64,000 bases of DNA, from positions 806,001 to 870,000 of the forward strand of contig CP047918.1 in NCBI GenBank assembly GCA_010202265.1, in the 5' to 3' direction. The position numbers and the translations under genes are program-made. A model generated the notes under the pieces. It made no database searches, had not been told where the DNA came from, and was given only the letters and a program-made list of their open reading frames with translations. Positions 34,827 through 44,866 of this stretch are shown here, piece by piece. This DNA comes from Candidatus Saccharibacteria bacterium oral taxon 955 (GTDB taxonomy: Bacteria > Patescibacteriota > Saccharimonadia > Saccharimonadales > Saccharimonadaceae). Positions within the stretch are counted from its first letter, which is position 1. The number at the start of each line of letters is the position of its first letter.

Positions 34827-35864
34827 CTAAGACTGAATCTTTTTGGCGATATCACCAACTTTTGGAGCCAGGTCCTTACGAGCAACTAACAGCCCATCTG
34901 GTGTATTGACGACGACAACATTGTCTAGGCCGATGATCGCGATGTCTTTTTCCTCTTCGTTTCGTACATAAGCGTTTTCGACTTCAATCGTGTGAACTTT
35001 GTCGCCGCAGATATAGTTACCAATTTCGTCTTGCTCATTTACGTCGTGTAAATCCTTGAAGTTACCGACATCCATCCAGTCAAACGTAGCTGGCGTGACA
35101 ACAAGCTTCTTTGCTTTTTCGATCAATGCATAGTCGATAGAATCACTCTCGAATGATTGGTATGTATCGATATACTCTTTCGTACCGTCGTCTAGACCCA
35201 TGAGGGCTTCGTAACGCTCGAGAAGAGCTGGAGACGAAGATTTCATAGCCTGAAGGAAAGTATTGACCGAACCAACAAAATAGCCACAGTTCCAGAGGTA
35301 ATTACCAGCGTGCATATACTTTCGTGCCGTATCAAAATCTGGCTTTTCCTTAAAGCTCTTTACTTCGTAAACACTTTCTTGGCTAGTTTCCGCACCGCGC
35401 TCGATATAGCCAAACCCAGTTGCAGGAAATGTTGGCTCTATACCAATGAGGGCAATTTCTTTGAGCGCCTTTGAAGCTTCACCCGCTTTTATAAATGAGC
35501 GCCCAAATCCTTCTACATCTCGGACTTGATGATCAGCAGAAATAAACGCAATAGGCTCATCATGATCTGGGTGGTTTTTTGCGATGTGCGCAAGCGCTGC
35601 GATGATACAGTTAGCCGTACCGCGTCGACCAGGTTCAGAAATGATATGCTCGTCGTCAAGTACTGGGAGCTGCTGTTTCAGTAGTTTTACGAGACTTTCG
35701 TCTGGGACAACATAGATCTCTTTTGAGAATGTCGTCGCACGGTTATAGGTGTTTTGCACCATCGTGTAATCGTTGACGAGCTTTAGAAGTTGCTTTGGTT
35801 TGGCTGATGTCGAGAGCGGCCACAAACGTGTACCCGACCCCCCTGCAATAATCACGGTAATCAT
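34827..35864 (-). CDS. manC: Mannose-1-phosphate guanylyltransferase
   Basis: 345 aa. Nucleotidyltransferase opening AGGSGTRLWPLSTSAKPKQL (7-26), the active-site region EPGRRGTANCIIAALAH, and GFGYIERG and FKEKPD motifs. It makes GDP-mannose from GTP and mannose-1-phosphate. Unlike many ManC/AlgA proteins it has no C-terminal phosphomannose isomerase domain; a separate cupin at 63040-63591 fits that role. TATAAT (35876-35871) is six bases before the ATG, so leaderless. GDP-mannose feeds the GMD and reductase genes near 58-59 kb. Confidence 0.92.
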   Translation of the reverse strand: MITVIIAGGSGTRLWPLSTSAKPKQLLKLVNDYTMVQNTYNRATTFSKEIYVVPDESLVKLLKQQLPVLDDEHIISEPGRRGTANCIIAALAHIAKNHPDHDEPIAFISADHQVRDVEGFGRSFIKAGEASKALKEIALIGIEPTFPATGFGYIERGAETSQESVYEVKSFKEKPDFDTARKYMHAGNYLWNCGYFVGSVNTFLQAMKSSSPALLERYEALMGLDDGTKEYIDTYQSFESDSIDYALIEKAKKLVVTPATFDWMDVGNFKDLHDVNEQDEIGNYICGDKVHTIEVENAYVRNEEEKDIAIIGLDNVVVVNTPDGLLVARKDLAPKVGDIAKKIQS

Positions 35865-35930
35865 ACACCCATTATATACTTCACCCGTTCCTTATCAACG
35901 GTATATTGTCAAAATCAAAAATACAGCCTA

Positions 35931-38162
35931 TCAATCACTAATGAGAGTTGATCGATAATTCTTTAAGCGAACATCTTCTGGTACATAGACAGTGCCATCG
36001 GTCAATGTAAATTGAATCGTTATCGGATCGTCGGTTTTTGCAACAAACGTGATTGTCGCCGGCTGACCACTAGACTTTTCTAACTCGCCCTTAGCAATCT
36101 GCTCACCATTTTGCAGGGCAACCCAGGCGTAGCCTAGCTTACCAGTGGAAAACGCTTCAACCGACACCGACGACCTGCGTCCTATTATCGGACGCTGTCG
36201 GCTATCAGTAATTTTCATCGTCACCCTAGGTTGGCCCAGGCTAGTGCTGTAGCTCCCTGTGTCTTCGCGCGCGTAATTTGCCGAGGTCGTGATGAAACTG
36301 TCGTCTATAGGCGCTTGCTTATTTAGTTTATATAGACAAATATGATCATCCGTGGACGCCTGCCTAAATGGTGGAGCCTCGTAGGTTGACTTTAGGTCAA
36401 TTTTTTCGGAATAAAGTAGCTTGCCCCAAGGTTGATTATTACATTGTTTGTTGCGCGTAATCACCGCATCCGCCCCACGCGCCCTCAAGAAGTCAATCGT
36501 CTCCGGATTCTCCTCTGTACCAAGCGCACTAAACTGTCCAATATTATATTTACTCACGTGATTATTGATTAATTTCTTGCCGTGAACGTATTGTGCGGTC
36601 GCATAATACCCGTTTACCTCAATCGGGCTATCCTGAAGAGGAAGCTCACCTATAGCCAAAATATCACCTCTCTGTTTGAGATAGCTATACAGCTTTGGCA
36701 TTTTTGCTAGATCAAATAGCGGCGTATTTATAGTCGTTGCATATTCAGCCGCACACACTAGACCTAGCGTGGCTACAATAGCAATCTGAGCAACGTTCTT
36801 TTTACTATTTATGGCAAAACGACCTAGTAGTATATAAAGTGTAAACGATGCATACAGCACAAGCATCGCATGCATCGGTAGTATAAAACGAGCCAACACT
36901 CGCCACAGAGCAATATGATCTGTCAGGATTCCAGCAAGTGTTGGGATAGTCAGGCCAAACTTATAAATCTTGTCCGGCCCCATAAACGAAAGCATAACTG
37001 GCATTGACACCAGCACAATACAGCTCAGCACAACAAACCATCGATCACTTCGATCCGAGAGTTTTATTTTGTCCCTAAAGCTCTTATGCCAAAATATTCG
37101 CCAGACAAATAGCACTACACCCAAGACAGATAAGCCCAGGATAACATAGCCGATATAAAGCGTGCTCTCAACCTTATTTGAGTGCTGAGCTTTTTGGCGA
37201 AGCATGCTGTAATACCATTCCTGCCCGTGAAAAAATGGATTATATGGAGGTGGCGCCAAGAAGTCAAGCTTCGTAGACGCGTAGACCTTCAGCTCGGTTT
37301 TTATGGTACTCGTAGAACGATCGAGCGTCTTTGAGATCTGGTTACCAGATGTCAACTGTACATAACCGATCGGGGCAGCAAGCACTACCAACATCACCAC
37401 AGCGACCAAAAGAGACTTAACTACGCCGACGATCTTTCTTTGACCCTGCCTCAGCACTGCACTCGCTATAATTATGCCTATAGCAAGTGTCGTGGCAAAC
37501 ACCGTACTCAAAAGCAAGTAATAGCCATCCGTAAAATATCCGGCAACGATCGACAGTGCTACAGCGAGACTTGATCGCCAAGACGGTCGCTTCCAGAGGT
37601 ACAAAAATGCCCCTAGCTCAAACACAAACACCCAGCTAAATATATTGCCGATATGGTTCACCGTCTTGAACAGATGATATGGGAAAAATGTCGCCGAGAA
37701 GCCTGCAAACAATGCAATATACCACTTACCCGTAAGTCGCTTAACCAGCCCATAAATGCTCATACTGACCAGCAAAAATGCGATAATCTGCATGATATTT
37801 GTCCCCATAAACGGAGAGACAAATCTCGTCAATAACCACAAAGGAAACGATATCAGCGCGCTAGTTATCTGAGATGGATCGCCTAGATTAGCACCGTCTG
37901 GATAATTAACCGCATCAGTATGTCCAAGTAGAGGATTCATATCCTTATCCGCACCCATATTCCAGGTCGTGCCAGCCGTTGCATCACCCGGCTCAGATAT
38001 AAAGAGTTTAGTGTCGCCCCCGATGACACTAAAATTCATATAGCATAGTGACAAAAAAGTAAAAAACACCATAACCACGACGTATTCCAGGATAGATCCG
38101 TTTAAGAATGCGCGGTGGCCAGTAAGTGTTTCGCGAAACTTCTTTTGCCAAGTCTTTTTCAT
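35931..38162 (-). CDS. Large polytopic membrane protein, GT-C/YfhO-like
   Basis: 743 aa from ATG 38162 (an in-frame ATG at 38174 overlaps the -10 TATAAT at 38178-38173). About 10-12 membrane helices run to about residue 480, followed by a soluble C-terminal domain (LPLQDSPIEVNGYYATAQYV and a beta-sandwich near the end). The first external loop has acidic residues (GDTKLFISEPGDATAG) in the position used by polyprenyl-phosphate-dependent GT-C enzymes and YfhO. Likely a lipid-linked sugar transferase modifying surface glycans. Specific activity not determinable. Confidence 0.65.
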   Translation of the reverse strand: MKKTWQKKFRETLTGHRAFLNGSILEYVVVMVFFTFLSLCYMNFSVIGGDTKLFISEPGDATAGTTWNMGADKDMNPLLGHTDAVNYPDGANLGDPSQITSALISFPLWLLTRFVSPFMGTNIMQIIAFLLVSMSIYGLVKRLTGKWYIALFAGFSATFFPYHLFKTVNHIGNIFSWVFVFELGAFLYLWKRPSWRSSLAVALSIVAGYFTDGYYLLLSTVFATTLAIGIIIASAVLRQGQRKIVGVVKSLLVAVVMLVVLAAPIGYVQLTSGNQISKTLDRSTSTIKTELKVYASTKLDFLAPPPYNPFFHGQEWYYSMLRQKAQHSNKVESTLYIGYVILGLSVLGVVLFVWRIFWHKSFRDKIKLSDRSDRWFVVLSCIVLVSMPVMLSFMGPDKIYKFGLTIPTLAGILTDHIALWRVLARFILPMHAMLVLYASFTLYILLGRFAINSKKNVAQIAIVATLGLVCAAEYATTINTPLFDLAKMPKLYSYLKQRGDILAIGELPLQDSPIEVNGYYATAQYVHGKKLINNHVSKYNIGQFSALGTEENPETIDFLRARGADAVITRNKQCNNQPWGKLLYSEKIDLKSTYEAPPFRQASTDDHICLYKLNKQAPIDDSFITTSANYAREDTGSYSTSLGQPRVTMKITDSRQRPIIGRRSSVSVEAFSTGKLGYAWVALQNGEQIAKGELEKSSGQPATITFVAKTDDPITIQFTLTDGTVYVPEDVRLKNYRSTLISD

Positions 38163-38224
38163 TAGCAATATCATTATAGTTCATAGACACCCCTCGACAA
38201 AGTAAATGTTATACTGGTGTTACC

Positions 38225-39055
38225 ATGAATTCTAAGCTCGTCTCTATCGTCGTACCGACAAAAAACTCTGCTCGAACCCTCGACAACTGCCTATCCTCCC
38301 TGTCTAAGCAGACCTATAAAAATATCGAGATAATTCTAGTCGATAACCATTCAACTGATGGCACAAAAGAAATTGCCAGACACTACACCCCTCACGTATA
38401 CACAAAGGGACCCGAGCGAAGTTATCAGCGTAACTATGCCATGACAAAGGCGCGTGGTGAATATGTCTGCATTATTGATAGCGACATGAACCTAGAGCCA
38501 GACGTCATCAAACAGTGTGTCGAGCAAATCAAATCTGCAAAAGATATTGTCGGCGTCATCATACCCGAGGAATCGTTTGGTACTGGTTTTTGGGCGCAGT
38601 GCAAAAAACTAGAGCGTAGTTTTTATGTTGGTATACCTTATATGGAGGCCGCTCGGTTCTTTTATCGAAAGGATTTCAACGAGATCGGTGGGTATGACGT
38701 CAAGATGGTGAGCGGCGAGGACTGGGATCTGTCGCAAAGAATTGAAGCAAAAGGCAAGTTTACACACACCAAAGCCTACATTCACCACGACGAAGGAAAG
38801 ATTTCCCTCCTGAGAACAATTCAAAAAAAACTTTACTACGCAAAATGCTTCGCCTCATACACAAGTAACTCCAACGACCAAAAAAAAGTCAGCCAACAGA
38901 CCAGTATTTTTGGTAGATATAAGTTATTTTTCTCACACCCGAAAAAGCTATTTCGTAACCCAATACTAGGTCTAGGTATGCTGTTTATGAAAACTTGTGA
39001 ATTTGGTTTTGGTGGAATTGGTTACTTATTAGCACGCCGCACTAAACGAGGTTAA
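38225..39055 (+). CDS. GT2-family glycosyltransferase
   Basis: 276 aa, GT-A fold. VSIVVPTKNSARTLDNCL and EIILVDNHSTDGT at the N terminus, the DxD-type motif IIDSDMNLEP, and the GGYDVKM-GEDWDLS catalytic segment. The C-terminal part is basic and amphipathic, suggesting peripheral membrane binding. An extended -10 (TATACT 38210-38215) gives a short leader. It leads a run with the flippase three bases downstream, and probably the dehydratase and transferase genes after it. Confidence 0.9.
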   Translation: MNSKLVSIVVPTKNSARTLDNCLSSLSKQTYKNIEIILVDNHSTDGTKEIARHYTPHVYTKGPERSYQRNYAMTKARGEYVCIIDSDMNLEPDVIKQCVEQIKSAKDIVGVIIPEESFGTGFWAQCKKLERSFYVGIPYMEAARFFYRKDFNEIGGYDVKMVSGEDWDLSQRIEAKGKFTHTKAYIHHDEGKISLLRTIQKKLYYAKCFASYTSNSNDQKKVSQQTSIFGRYKLFFSHPKKLFRNPILGLGMLFMKTCEFGFGGIGYLLARRTKRG

Positions 39056-39057
39056 CC

Positions 39058-40302
39058 GTGCGTCGATCTACATCGATATTTATTGCCCTCAACATACTTG
39101 CTGCCGCAATCAATTATTTACTTTATCCGATCCTAAGCAGAATATTGCCATCAGCAGAATATGTTGACATCACCGTTTCGCTATCATTATTCACTCAGAT
39201 GTCAACGTTTCTATCATCTGTTATTGCCGTATCGATAAGCCTAGCAAAATTCGACAAAGAGTCAACCGCACACCGACGAATTGCTACGCTACAGGCGGTA
39301 ATCTTAAAGGTGTTTTTATTTCTAGCAACAGGTTTTTTGCTGGCGTCTCCGTTCGTGATGCAATGGGCAAATACACCTGCATGGTTCGCCGTCCCGATCA
39401 CAAGCATGATGCTATTCTCTATCCCCGTAACGATTATTTCTGGCTATTTTAACGGCAAGAATCTAATCATTCAGCTAGGTTTTGTTACCGCTTTGTCGGC
39501 TGTACTACAGTTTGGGTTTGCTCTATTCGCTGCTCTACTTTTCCATAACGGTTTTATAACTATGGTGTCGATGTCAATTGCCCAGATCGTTACCCTCGCC
39601 ACCATACATCTAGTATTTCGCAACTCTCAGCTCCCGAAAACATCACCAAAAGCAGTTCTCGACATCAAAATTCGCTCTCCCGAGACCTACCGACTAATTC
39701 GCTATACAGTAGCATCTGGTGTCGCAGTCCTAGCGATTAGTCTAGTGCAACTACTCGACCTAGTCACCGCACAACGACTCGCTGAAGTAAATATCAAGCA
39801 GTACACGGACCTATACATCCTCGGACGTGTGATATTTTTTGCTGGCATGATGTTGGTGTGGCCGTTTTTAGGCGGTATTAACATCAAGCAACTGCACGCC
39901 AATCTCAAGCCCCTACTTAAACTCACTGCTTTTTTTGTTTCGCTACTGATAGCTATGATTGGGCTACTCTGGGTAGCCAGCGAGCCGCTAACCCAGGTTA
40001 TGTTCGGCGTTGCCTACACCTTTGATTCGGTCGGTGCAATCGTCTTTTTGTCTATGATTTACAAGGTACTACTACTTATCTTAACGGTTATTATTTTGTA
40101 TTTTATCGTTATCAGAAACGTATCAGCTGTGTGGCTGTCGGTTATCGTTAGCGCCAGCCTGTTTATTGCGTCTTGGATAGTCCCCTCGTCGACGTCTATC
40201 GCTCAGCTTCTGCTGATTTTAAACCTTATCGCTAGTGTAGCAACTGTTGTCGGAATAGCTCAGGTCTTGAGGGTTTCTCTGACATTGCCAAATTACCCCT
40301 AG
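39058..40302 (+). CDS. Oligosaccharide flippase (Wzx/MATE-like)
   Basis: 414 aa, about 12 membrane helices with the polysaccharide-transport pattern (PILSRILPSAEYVDITVSLS near the start, paired six-helix bundles). GTG start at 39058, three bases after the preceding transferase. It would flip lipid-linked oligosaccharide across the membrane. Together with the Wzm/Wzt exporter at 52-54 kb this gives two independent export routes in the locus. Confidence 0.8.
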   Translation: MRRSTSIFIALNILAAAINYLLYPILSRILPSAEYVDITVSLSLFTQMSTFLSSVIAVSISLAKFDKESTAHRRIATLQAVILKVFLFLATGFLLASPFVMQWANTPAWFAVPITSMMLFSIPVTIISGYFNGKNLIIQLGFVTALSAVLQFGFALFAALLFHNGFITMVSMSIAQIVTLATIHLVFRNSQLPKTSPKAVLDIKIRSPETYRLIRYTVASGVAVLAISLVQLLDLVTAQRLAEVNIKQYTDLYILGRVIFFAGMMLVWPFLGGINIKQLHANLKPLLKLTAFFVSLLIAMIGLLWVASEPLTQVMFGVAYTFDSVGAIVFLSMIYKVLLLILTVIILYFIVIRNVSAVWLSVIVSASLFIASWIVPSSTSIAQLLLILNLIASVATVVGIAQVLRVSLTLPNYP

Positions 40303-40347
40303 ATCCTACGGCGTTTATCGTCGTAATCTATGATACAATTATGTTTG

Positions 40348-41523
40348 ATGATCAGACTTATTAAATCAACTTTCTACAACGAGCAGGACACCAAAAACAA
40401 GCTGGTAGATTTCGTACAAAAAGCAGAGATCCTAAGCTTTGGACAAGAGTGTATAAAATTTGAAGAAGCATTTGCTAACTGGCAAGGCAGAGAGCATTGT
40501 ATGTTTGTCAATAGCGGAAGCTCTGCTAACCTCGCTATTATCCAGGCCTTACTAAACTTGGGCCGTATCAAGCGCGGCGACAAGGTCGGCTTCTCGGCTC
40601 TCACTTGGTCAACAAACGCTATGCCGCTTATTGAGCTAGGACTAGAAGTAGTACCTGTCGACGTCGAATTAAACACACTAAACGTCTCTAGCTCAACCCT
40701 CAAAAAAGTTCTCGAAAAAACCGATATCAAAATGATGTTCATCACCAACCTACTCGGGTTTTGCGATGATATCGACGAAATCAAGCGTATTTGCGACGAA
40801 AAGAATATTATTTTGGTCGAGGACAACTGTGAGTCACTAGGCACTGTCTACAAGGGCAAAAAGCTTGGTAACTATGGACTAGCTAGCACCTTCTCCTTCT
40901 ATGTAGGCCACCATATGTCGACGATCGAAGGCGGTGCGATTTGTACTGATGACGAAGAGCTAGCGACCATGGTACGCCTAGTTCGCGCTCATGGCTGGGA
41001 CCGAAACCTTGCCGAAAAACACCAGCAAGAAATTCGCACCAAGCACAACGTCAACAGTTCATTCTATTCACGTTACACTTTCTATGACCTAGGCTACAAC
41101 CTACGACCTACCGAGATAAATGGCTTCATCGGCAACACGCAAATACCATATCTAGATGAGATTGTCCGTATCCGGCAAGAAACATTCCTTCACTTTGCAG
41201 AAGAAATCTATAAACGGAGCGACCTTTTCTATCCAATCAAACATGATCATCTCGATGTAGCGTCGAACTTCGCCGTTCCAGTCATATGTAAATCCCAAGA
41301 AATCCGAGATCGTCTGGTCGCGGAATGTGACGGGATCGTCGAACTTCGCCCAATCGTTGGCGGCGACATGACAAAACAGCCTTTCTTTGCAAAATACGAG
41401 AGCTCGACCGTACTCGAGAATTCAAATGCAGGCCTAATCCACGAGCAGGGTCTTTATTTTGGCAACAACCCAGAACTAACCAGAGAAGAGATATCAAAGA
41501 TACTTGATATCTTTGCGAAATAG
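40348..41523 (+). CDS. DegT-fold PLP enzyme, ColD-like sugar 3-dehydratase
   Basis: 391 aa from ATG 40348. Overall a DegT/DnrJ/EryC1 aminotransferase fold (FVNSGSSANLAIIQALL, VEDNCESLG). At the place of the PLP lysine the sequence reads FSFYVGHHMSTIEGG: histidine (188 or 189) instead of lysine. This replacement is the hallmark of 3-dehydratases such as ColD (GDP-4-keto-6-deoxymannose, colitose route) and RfbH/E1. With manC and gmd present, GDP-4-keto-6-deoxy-D-mannose is the likely substrate, giving a 3,6-dideoxy sugar. A TACAAT box lies eight bases upstream. High confidence in the chemistry class, moderate in the substrate. Confidence 0.85.
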   Translation: MIRLIKSTFYNEQDTKNKLVDFVQKAEILSFGQECIKFEEAFANWQGREHCMFVNSGSSANLAIIQALLNLGRIKRGDKVGFSALTWSTNAMPLIELGLEVVPVDVELNTLNVSSSTLKKVLEKTDIKMMFITNLLGFCDDIDEIKRICDEKNIILVEDNCESLGTVYKGKKLGNYGLASTFSFYVGHHMSTIEGGAICTDDEELATMVRLVRAHGWDRNLAEKHQQEIRTKHNVNSSFYSRYTFYDLGYNLRPTEINGFIGNTQIPYLDEIVRIRQETFLHFAEEIYKRSDLFYPIKHDHLDVASNFAVPVICKSQEIRDRLVAECDGIVELRPIVGGDMTKQPFFAKYESSTVLENSNAGLIHEQGLYFGNNPELTREEISKILDIFAK

Positions 41524-41528
41524 CAAGC

Positions 41529-42695
41529 ATGAAAATCGGGGTACTGATTGATCGACTCAATGTCGGAGGCGTCGAGAAAATCGCTATCGAGGAGGTTCGC
41601 GCCCTAATAGAAGCCGGACACGATGCCTATCTAGTGGTACTCCGCAGGAAAGCTGTTGTCGAAAACGCCTTTCCTGACCTCTTAAAAGACGTACCGGTCA
41701 TCTATCTAGACGATCGACTCCCGTCTATTTTTAGGTTTTCTTTTGGCTTTCCGCTGTTCTTTTTCTTTTCGCTATTTCATCTGACCTACCCGCTATTACT
41801 TCCCTTCAAGGTCAAAAGAAATGAGTTTGACTATTTAATAGTTCACGGTACCTATACGATATTTACAGCTATCCAGCTAAAAAAACGCCGACAAATTCCA
41901 TTTTCAGGCTTTGTCTGGGATCCTGCGTCATACCTGATGCAACGCGTCTATAGGCCCAAGATTCCACATCTAATACACGCTCTACTGTTACCGATAGCGC
42001 GTACACTTGATAAGCACGTCATCAGGGCGATGAATAGCGTCCTTGTTGGCGGGACGGCCCATAATAGTTTCATCAAGCAGGCTGATCCCGATGCAAAAAT
42101 TGACGTCGTCTATCCATCGGTTCACCCTACGCAACGCCCCGCCAATAAGGATGAATATGTATTTGTTATGACAGCCTGGAAAGAGGGCAAACACCCCGAA
42201 TATCTCATAGAGCTAGCAAAGGCTCTGCCTAACTTAAAAATTAAAATGGGCGGTAAGTGGATTGATCCTGATTATCGTGCTAGGTTTGAAACCATGCTAA
42301 AAGAGGCTAAAGTCACCTCGTCTATTGAGGTGCTTGGTAGTCTTGATGAGCAAGAGCTAGCCAGACTATACCGCAAGGCTCTCGTCGTCCTACAAACCAA
42401 CGATGATCGAGGCTTTGGCATGCCAGCACTTGAAGCCGCCGCCCAAGGAACAACTTTCATCATACCGAAAGGACAAGGGGTGTGCGACCTCTTCACCGAC
42501 GGCGTTCACGGCTTCTACACCAAAGAAAAAGATACAAAAACTATAGTAAAAAAACTCCAGACACTTATCTCTGACCCTAAAATGGCTGGCGAGATGGGCA
42601 AAAAAGCCCTCAAAGAAGTCAAGGCTCACTATTCTTGGAAAATCCACGCCCAGCAGCTAGTTGATATTATTCAGCGTAATTGCGCCAAGCAATAA
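41529..42695 (+). CDS. GT4-family glycosyltransferase
   Basis: 388 aa. N terminus KIGVLIDRLNVGGVEKIAIE (GT-B acceptor domain). C-terminal domain with GFGMPALEAAAQGTTFI (the E-containing donor motif) and KGQGVCDLF. A hydrophobic segment (FPLFFFFSLFHLTYPLLL, about 75-95) suggests membrane association. It starts five bases after the dehydratase stop without a clear ribosome-binding site, so it is probably coupled to it. Confidence 0.88.
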   Translation: MKIGVLIDRLNVGGVEKIAIEEVRALIEAGHDAYLVVLRRKAVVENAFPDLLKDVPVIYLDDRLPSIFRFSFGFPLFFFFSLFHLTYPLLLPFKVKRNEFDYLIVHGTYTIFTAIQLKKRRQIPFSGFVWDPASYLMQRVYRPKIPHLIHALLLPIARTLDKHVIRAMNSVLVGGTAHNSFIKQADPDAKIDVVYPSVHPTQRPANKDEYVFVMTAWKEGKHPEYLIELAKALPNLKIKMGGKWIDPDYRARFETMLKEAKVTSSIEVLGSLDEQELARLYRKALVVLQTNDDRGFGMPALEAAAQGTTFIIPKGQGVCDLFTDGVHGFYTKEKDTKTIVKKLQTLISDPKMAGEMGKKALKEVKAHYSWKIHAQQLVDIIQRNCAKQ

Positions 42696-42736
42696 ATCCA
42701 CCCCATACACCCCTGTTAATATGGTACAATCTTAGT

Positions 42737-43681
42737 ATGAGCAAACAACCTCTCGTCAGTATCATAATCCCCGTCTACAACGAGGAGGCTAATCTGAAAT
42801 GGCATCATGACCTCCTCAGAGATTATCTAAAGAAACTCCCTCAATCATTTGAAATTATCTATATTAACGACGGCAGTAGCGACGGATCGCTAACCATACT
42901 AAAAGATATCGTGAAAAAAGATAAGCTAGCGCGCTACATCTCGTTCTCACGCAACTTTGGCAAAGAGGCAGCAACTACAGCTGGACTCGCCAAAGCAAAA
43001 GGTGACGCAGCAATTATGATTGACGCCGACGGCCAACACCCCGCCGAGATGATTGAAACATTCATTCGCGAGTGGCAAGCTGGCTACGCAACTGTTATCG
43101 GGGTTCGTACAACTGATGGCGGGGCCGGGTTTATGAAGAGCCTAGGCTCACGTGGTTTTTACTTTATCCTTCAACTACTTGGCGCCGACAACAGTAGCCA
43201 GCACGGGCTAACCGATTTCAGATTAATCGACCGAAAAATTATTGATCAATACAACAAGCTTACCGAACATGATCGCGTAACCCGAAACCTCCTCGACTGG
43301 CTAGGCTACTCTCGTAAGCTTATTCAGTTTGAAGCCAACGAACGCCACGCCGGTGATGCATCATACTCATTCAGAAAGCTAACCAAACTCGCCATTAACG
43401 GTATAGTTAAACACTCGACAAGGCCACTAAAATTTATCGGTATCGCTGGATTTCTAGTCGCTCTAGTTGCGGGGCTACTCGGCATATTTATGGTTATCGA
43501 AAAATACCTGCTAAAGGATGCTCTGAACCTATCGTTTACTGGCACCTCACTTCTCGCCGTGTTCTTAAGTTTTATGGTAGGAATTGTCCTATTTTGTCAG
43601 GGTCTACTGGCTCTATATTTAGAAAACGTCTACTACGAAACCCAGAACCGTCCTATATATATCATTGAGGAAGAGGGGTAG
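42737..43681 (+). CDS. Membrane GT2 glycosyltransferase, polyprenyl-phosphate type (DPM1/GtrB-like)
   Basis: 314 aa from ATG 42737; the longer frame from 42680 overlaps the previous gene. VSIIIPVYNEEANLKW, YINDGSSDGS, the metal motif DADGQHP, then TDFRLIDRK; two C-terminal membrane helices (about 240-300). Such enzymes make polyprenyl-phosphate sugars used by membrane GT-C transferases. TGGTACAAT (42725-42730) lies six bases upstream: leaderless. It is a paralogue of the broken gene at 61703. Confidence 0.88.
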   Translation: MSKQPLVSIIIPVYNEEANLKWHHDLLRDYLKKLPQSFEIIYINDGSSDGSLTILKDIVKKDKLARYISFSRNFGKEAATTAGLAKAKGDAAIMIDADGQHPAEMIETFIREWQAGYATVIGVRTTDGGAGFMKSLGSRGFYFILQLLGADNSSQHGLTDFRLIDRKIIDQYNKLTEHDRVTRNLLDWLGYSRKLIQFEANERHAGDASYSFRKLTKLAINGIVKHSTRPLKFIGIAGFLVALVAGLLGIFMVIEKYLLKDALNLSFTGTSLLAVFLSFMVGIVLFCQGLLALYLENVYYETQNRPIYIIEEEG

Positions 43682-43690
43682 ATCTCATCC

Positions 43691-44800
43691 ATGCATATCG
43701 TGTGGTTTTCCTGGAAAGACCGCTGGCACCCACAGGCAGGAGGGGCAGAAACGGTGTCCGGAGAGATTATGGATCGGCTAGCTAGAGATGGTCATACGAT
43801 TACGCTCTTTACTGCCATGTATCCAGGCGCCTCGCAATACGAGCAAAAGAGAGACGTCTCTATCTATCGCTCTGGAAATCGATTTACGGTTTATCTAAAA
43901 GCTCTGTTTTCTTATAGGCGCTATCAAAAAACTCACGAAAAACCAAGTTTGGTTATCGATGAGATGAATACTATCCCGTTTTTTGCTGGCGCATACGTCA
44001 AGGCATCTCAAAAAGTACTCCTGTCATACCAGCTAGCTCGCGAAGTCTGGTTTTATCAGATGTTACCCGTTCTCTCCCATATCGGCTTTGTTATCGAGCC
44101 ACTATATCTAGCACTAGTTGCAAAACTCTATCCTACAGTTCTCACCGAATCATTAAGCTCAAAAAGAGACATGGAAAAATACGGTCTGAAAAATATCAAA
44201 ACTTTTTCGATAGGCATGGCACTTGAACCCTTAAAAACTCTAAAAACAAAACCAGCCAGTCCCGTCGTCTTATCGCTCGGCGCCGTACGCCCTATGAAAC
44301 GCACGATCGATGCAGTAAAGGCCTTTGAAGAGGCGCACTCCATAAACCCCGACCTAAAAATGATTATCGCCGGAGACATCTCTGGGGGATACGGCGATAG
44401 CCTAAAAGACTATGTTGCAAAATCTCGTTCTAAAGCGAATATTGAGATCCTCGGTCGCGTATCATCTGAAAAGCGACTAAAGTTGATGCGTGAGGCTGGC
44501 GTCATACTCGTCACGTCAATAAAAGAAGGCTGGGGACTAATCGTTACCGAGGCAAATAGTCAAGGAACCCCTGCTGTTGTTTATGACGTTGATGGACTGC
44601 GCGATAGCGTCAGACACAAAAAAACTGGTATAGTATCGGCCAATAACGACCCATTAGCTCTTGGACGAGCAACAGTTGATATTTTGGCAGATAAAACCGC
44701 CTACAAAAAAATCCGCCAAACCGCCTGGATATGGAGTAAGGAGTTTACGTTCGAAAAATCTTATCGTGATTTTTGTAAAAAAGCTAATATACCACTATAG
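43691..44800 (+). CDS. GT4-family glycosyltransferase
   Basis: 369 aa. It opens HIVWFSWKDRWHPQAGGAE, typical of capsule GT4 enzymes, and carries EGWGLIVTEANSQGTPAVVY (donor-site E-x7-E) followed by DGLRDSV. No membrane helices. It is nine bases after the GT2 gene, so probably in the same transcript. Donor and acceptor unknown. Confidence 0.9.
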   Translation: MHIVWFSWKDRWHPQAGGAETVSGEIMDRLARDGHTITLFTAMYPGASQYEQKRDVSIYRSGNRFTVYLKALFSYRRYQKTHEKPSLVIDEMNTIPFFAGAYVKASQKVLLSYQLAREVWFYQMLPVLSHIGFVIEPLYLALVAKLYPTVLTESLSSKRDMEKYGLKNIKTFSIGMALEPLKTLKTKPASPVVLSLGAVRPMKRTIDAVKAFEEAHSINPDLKMIIAGDISGGYGDSLKDYVAKSRSKANIEILGRVSSEKRLKLMREAGVILVTSIKEGWGLIVTEANSQGTPAVVYDVDGLRDSVRHKKTGIVSANNDPLALGRATVDILADKTAYKKIRQTAWIWSKEFTFEKSYRDFCKKANIPL

Positions 44801-44866
44801 TCGTTGACTATATATTACGTTTATGTTTATATAGATAAGAAAACTAAATAGTTGACACAGATACTC

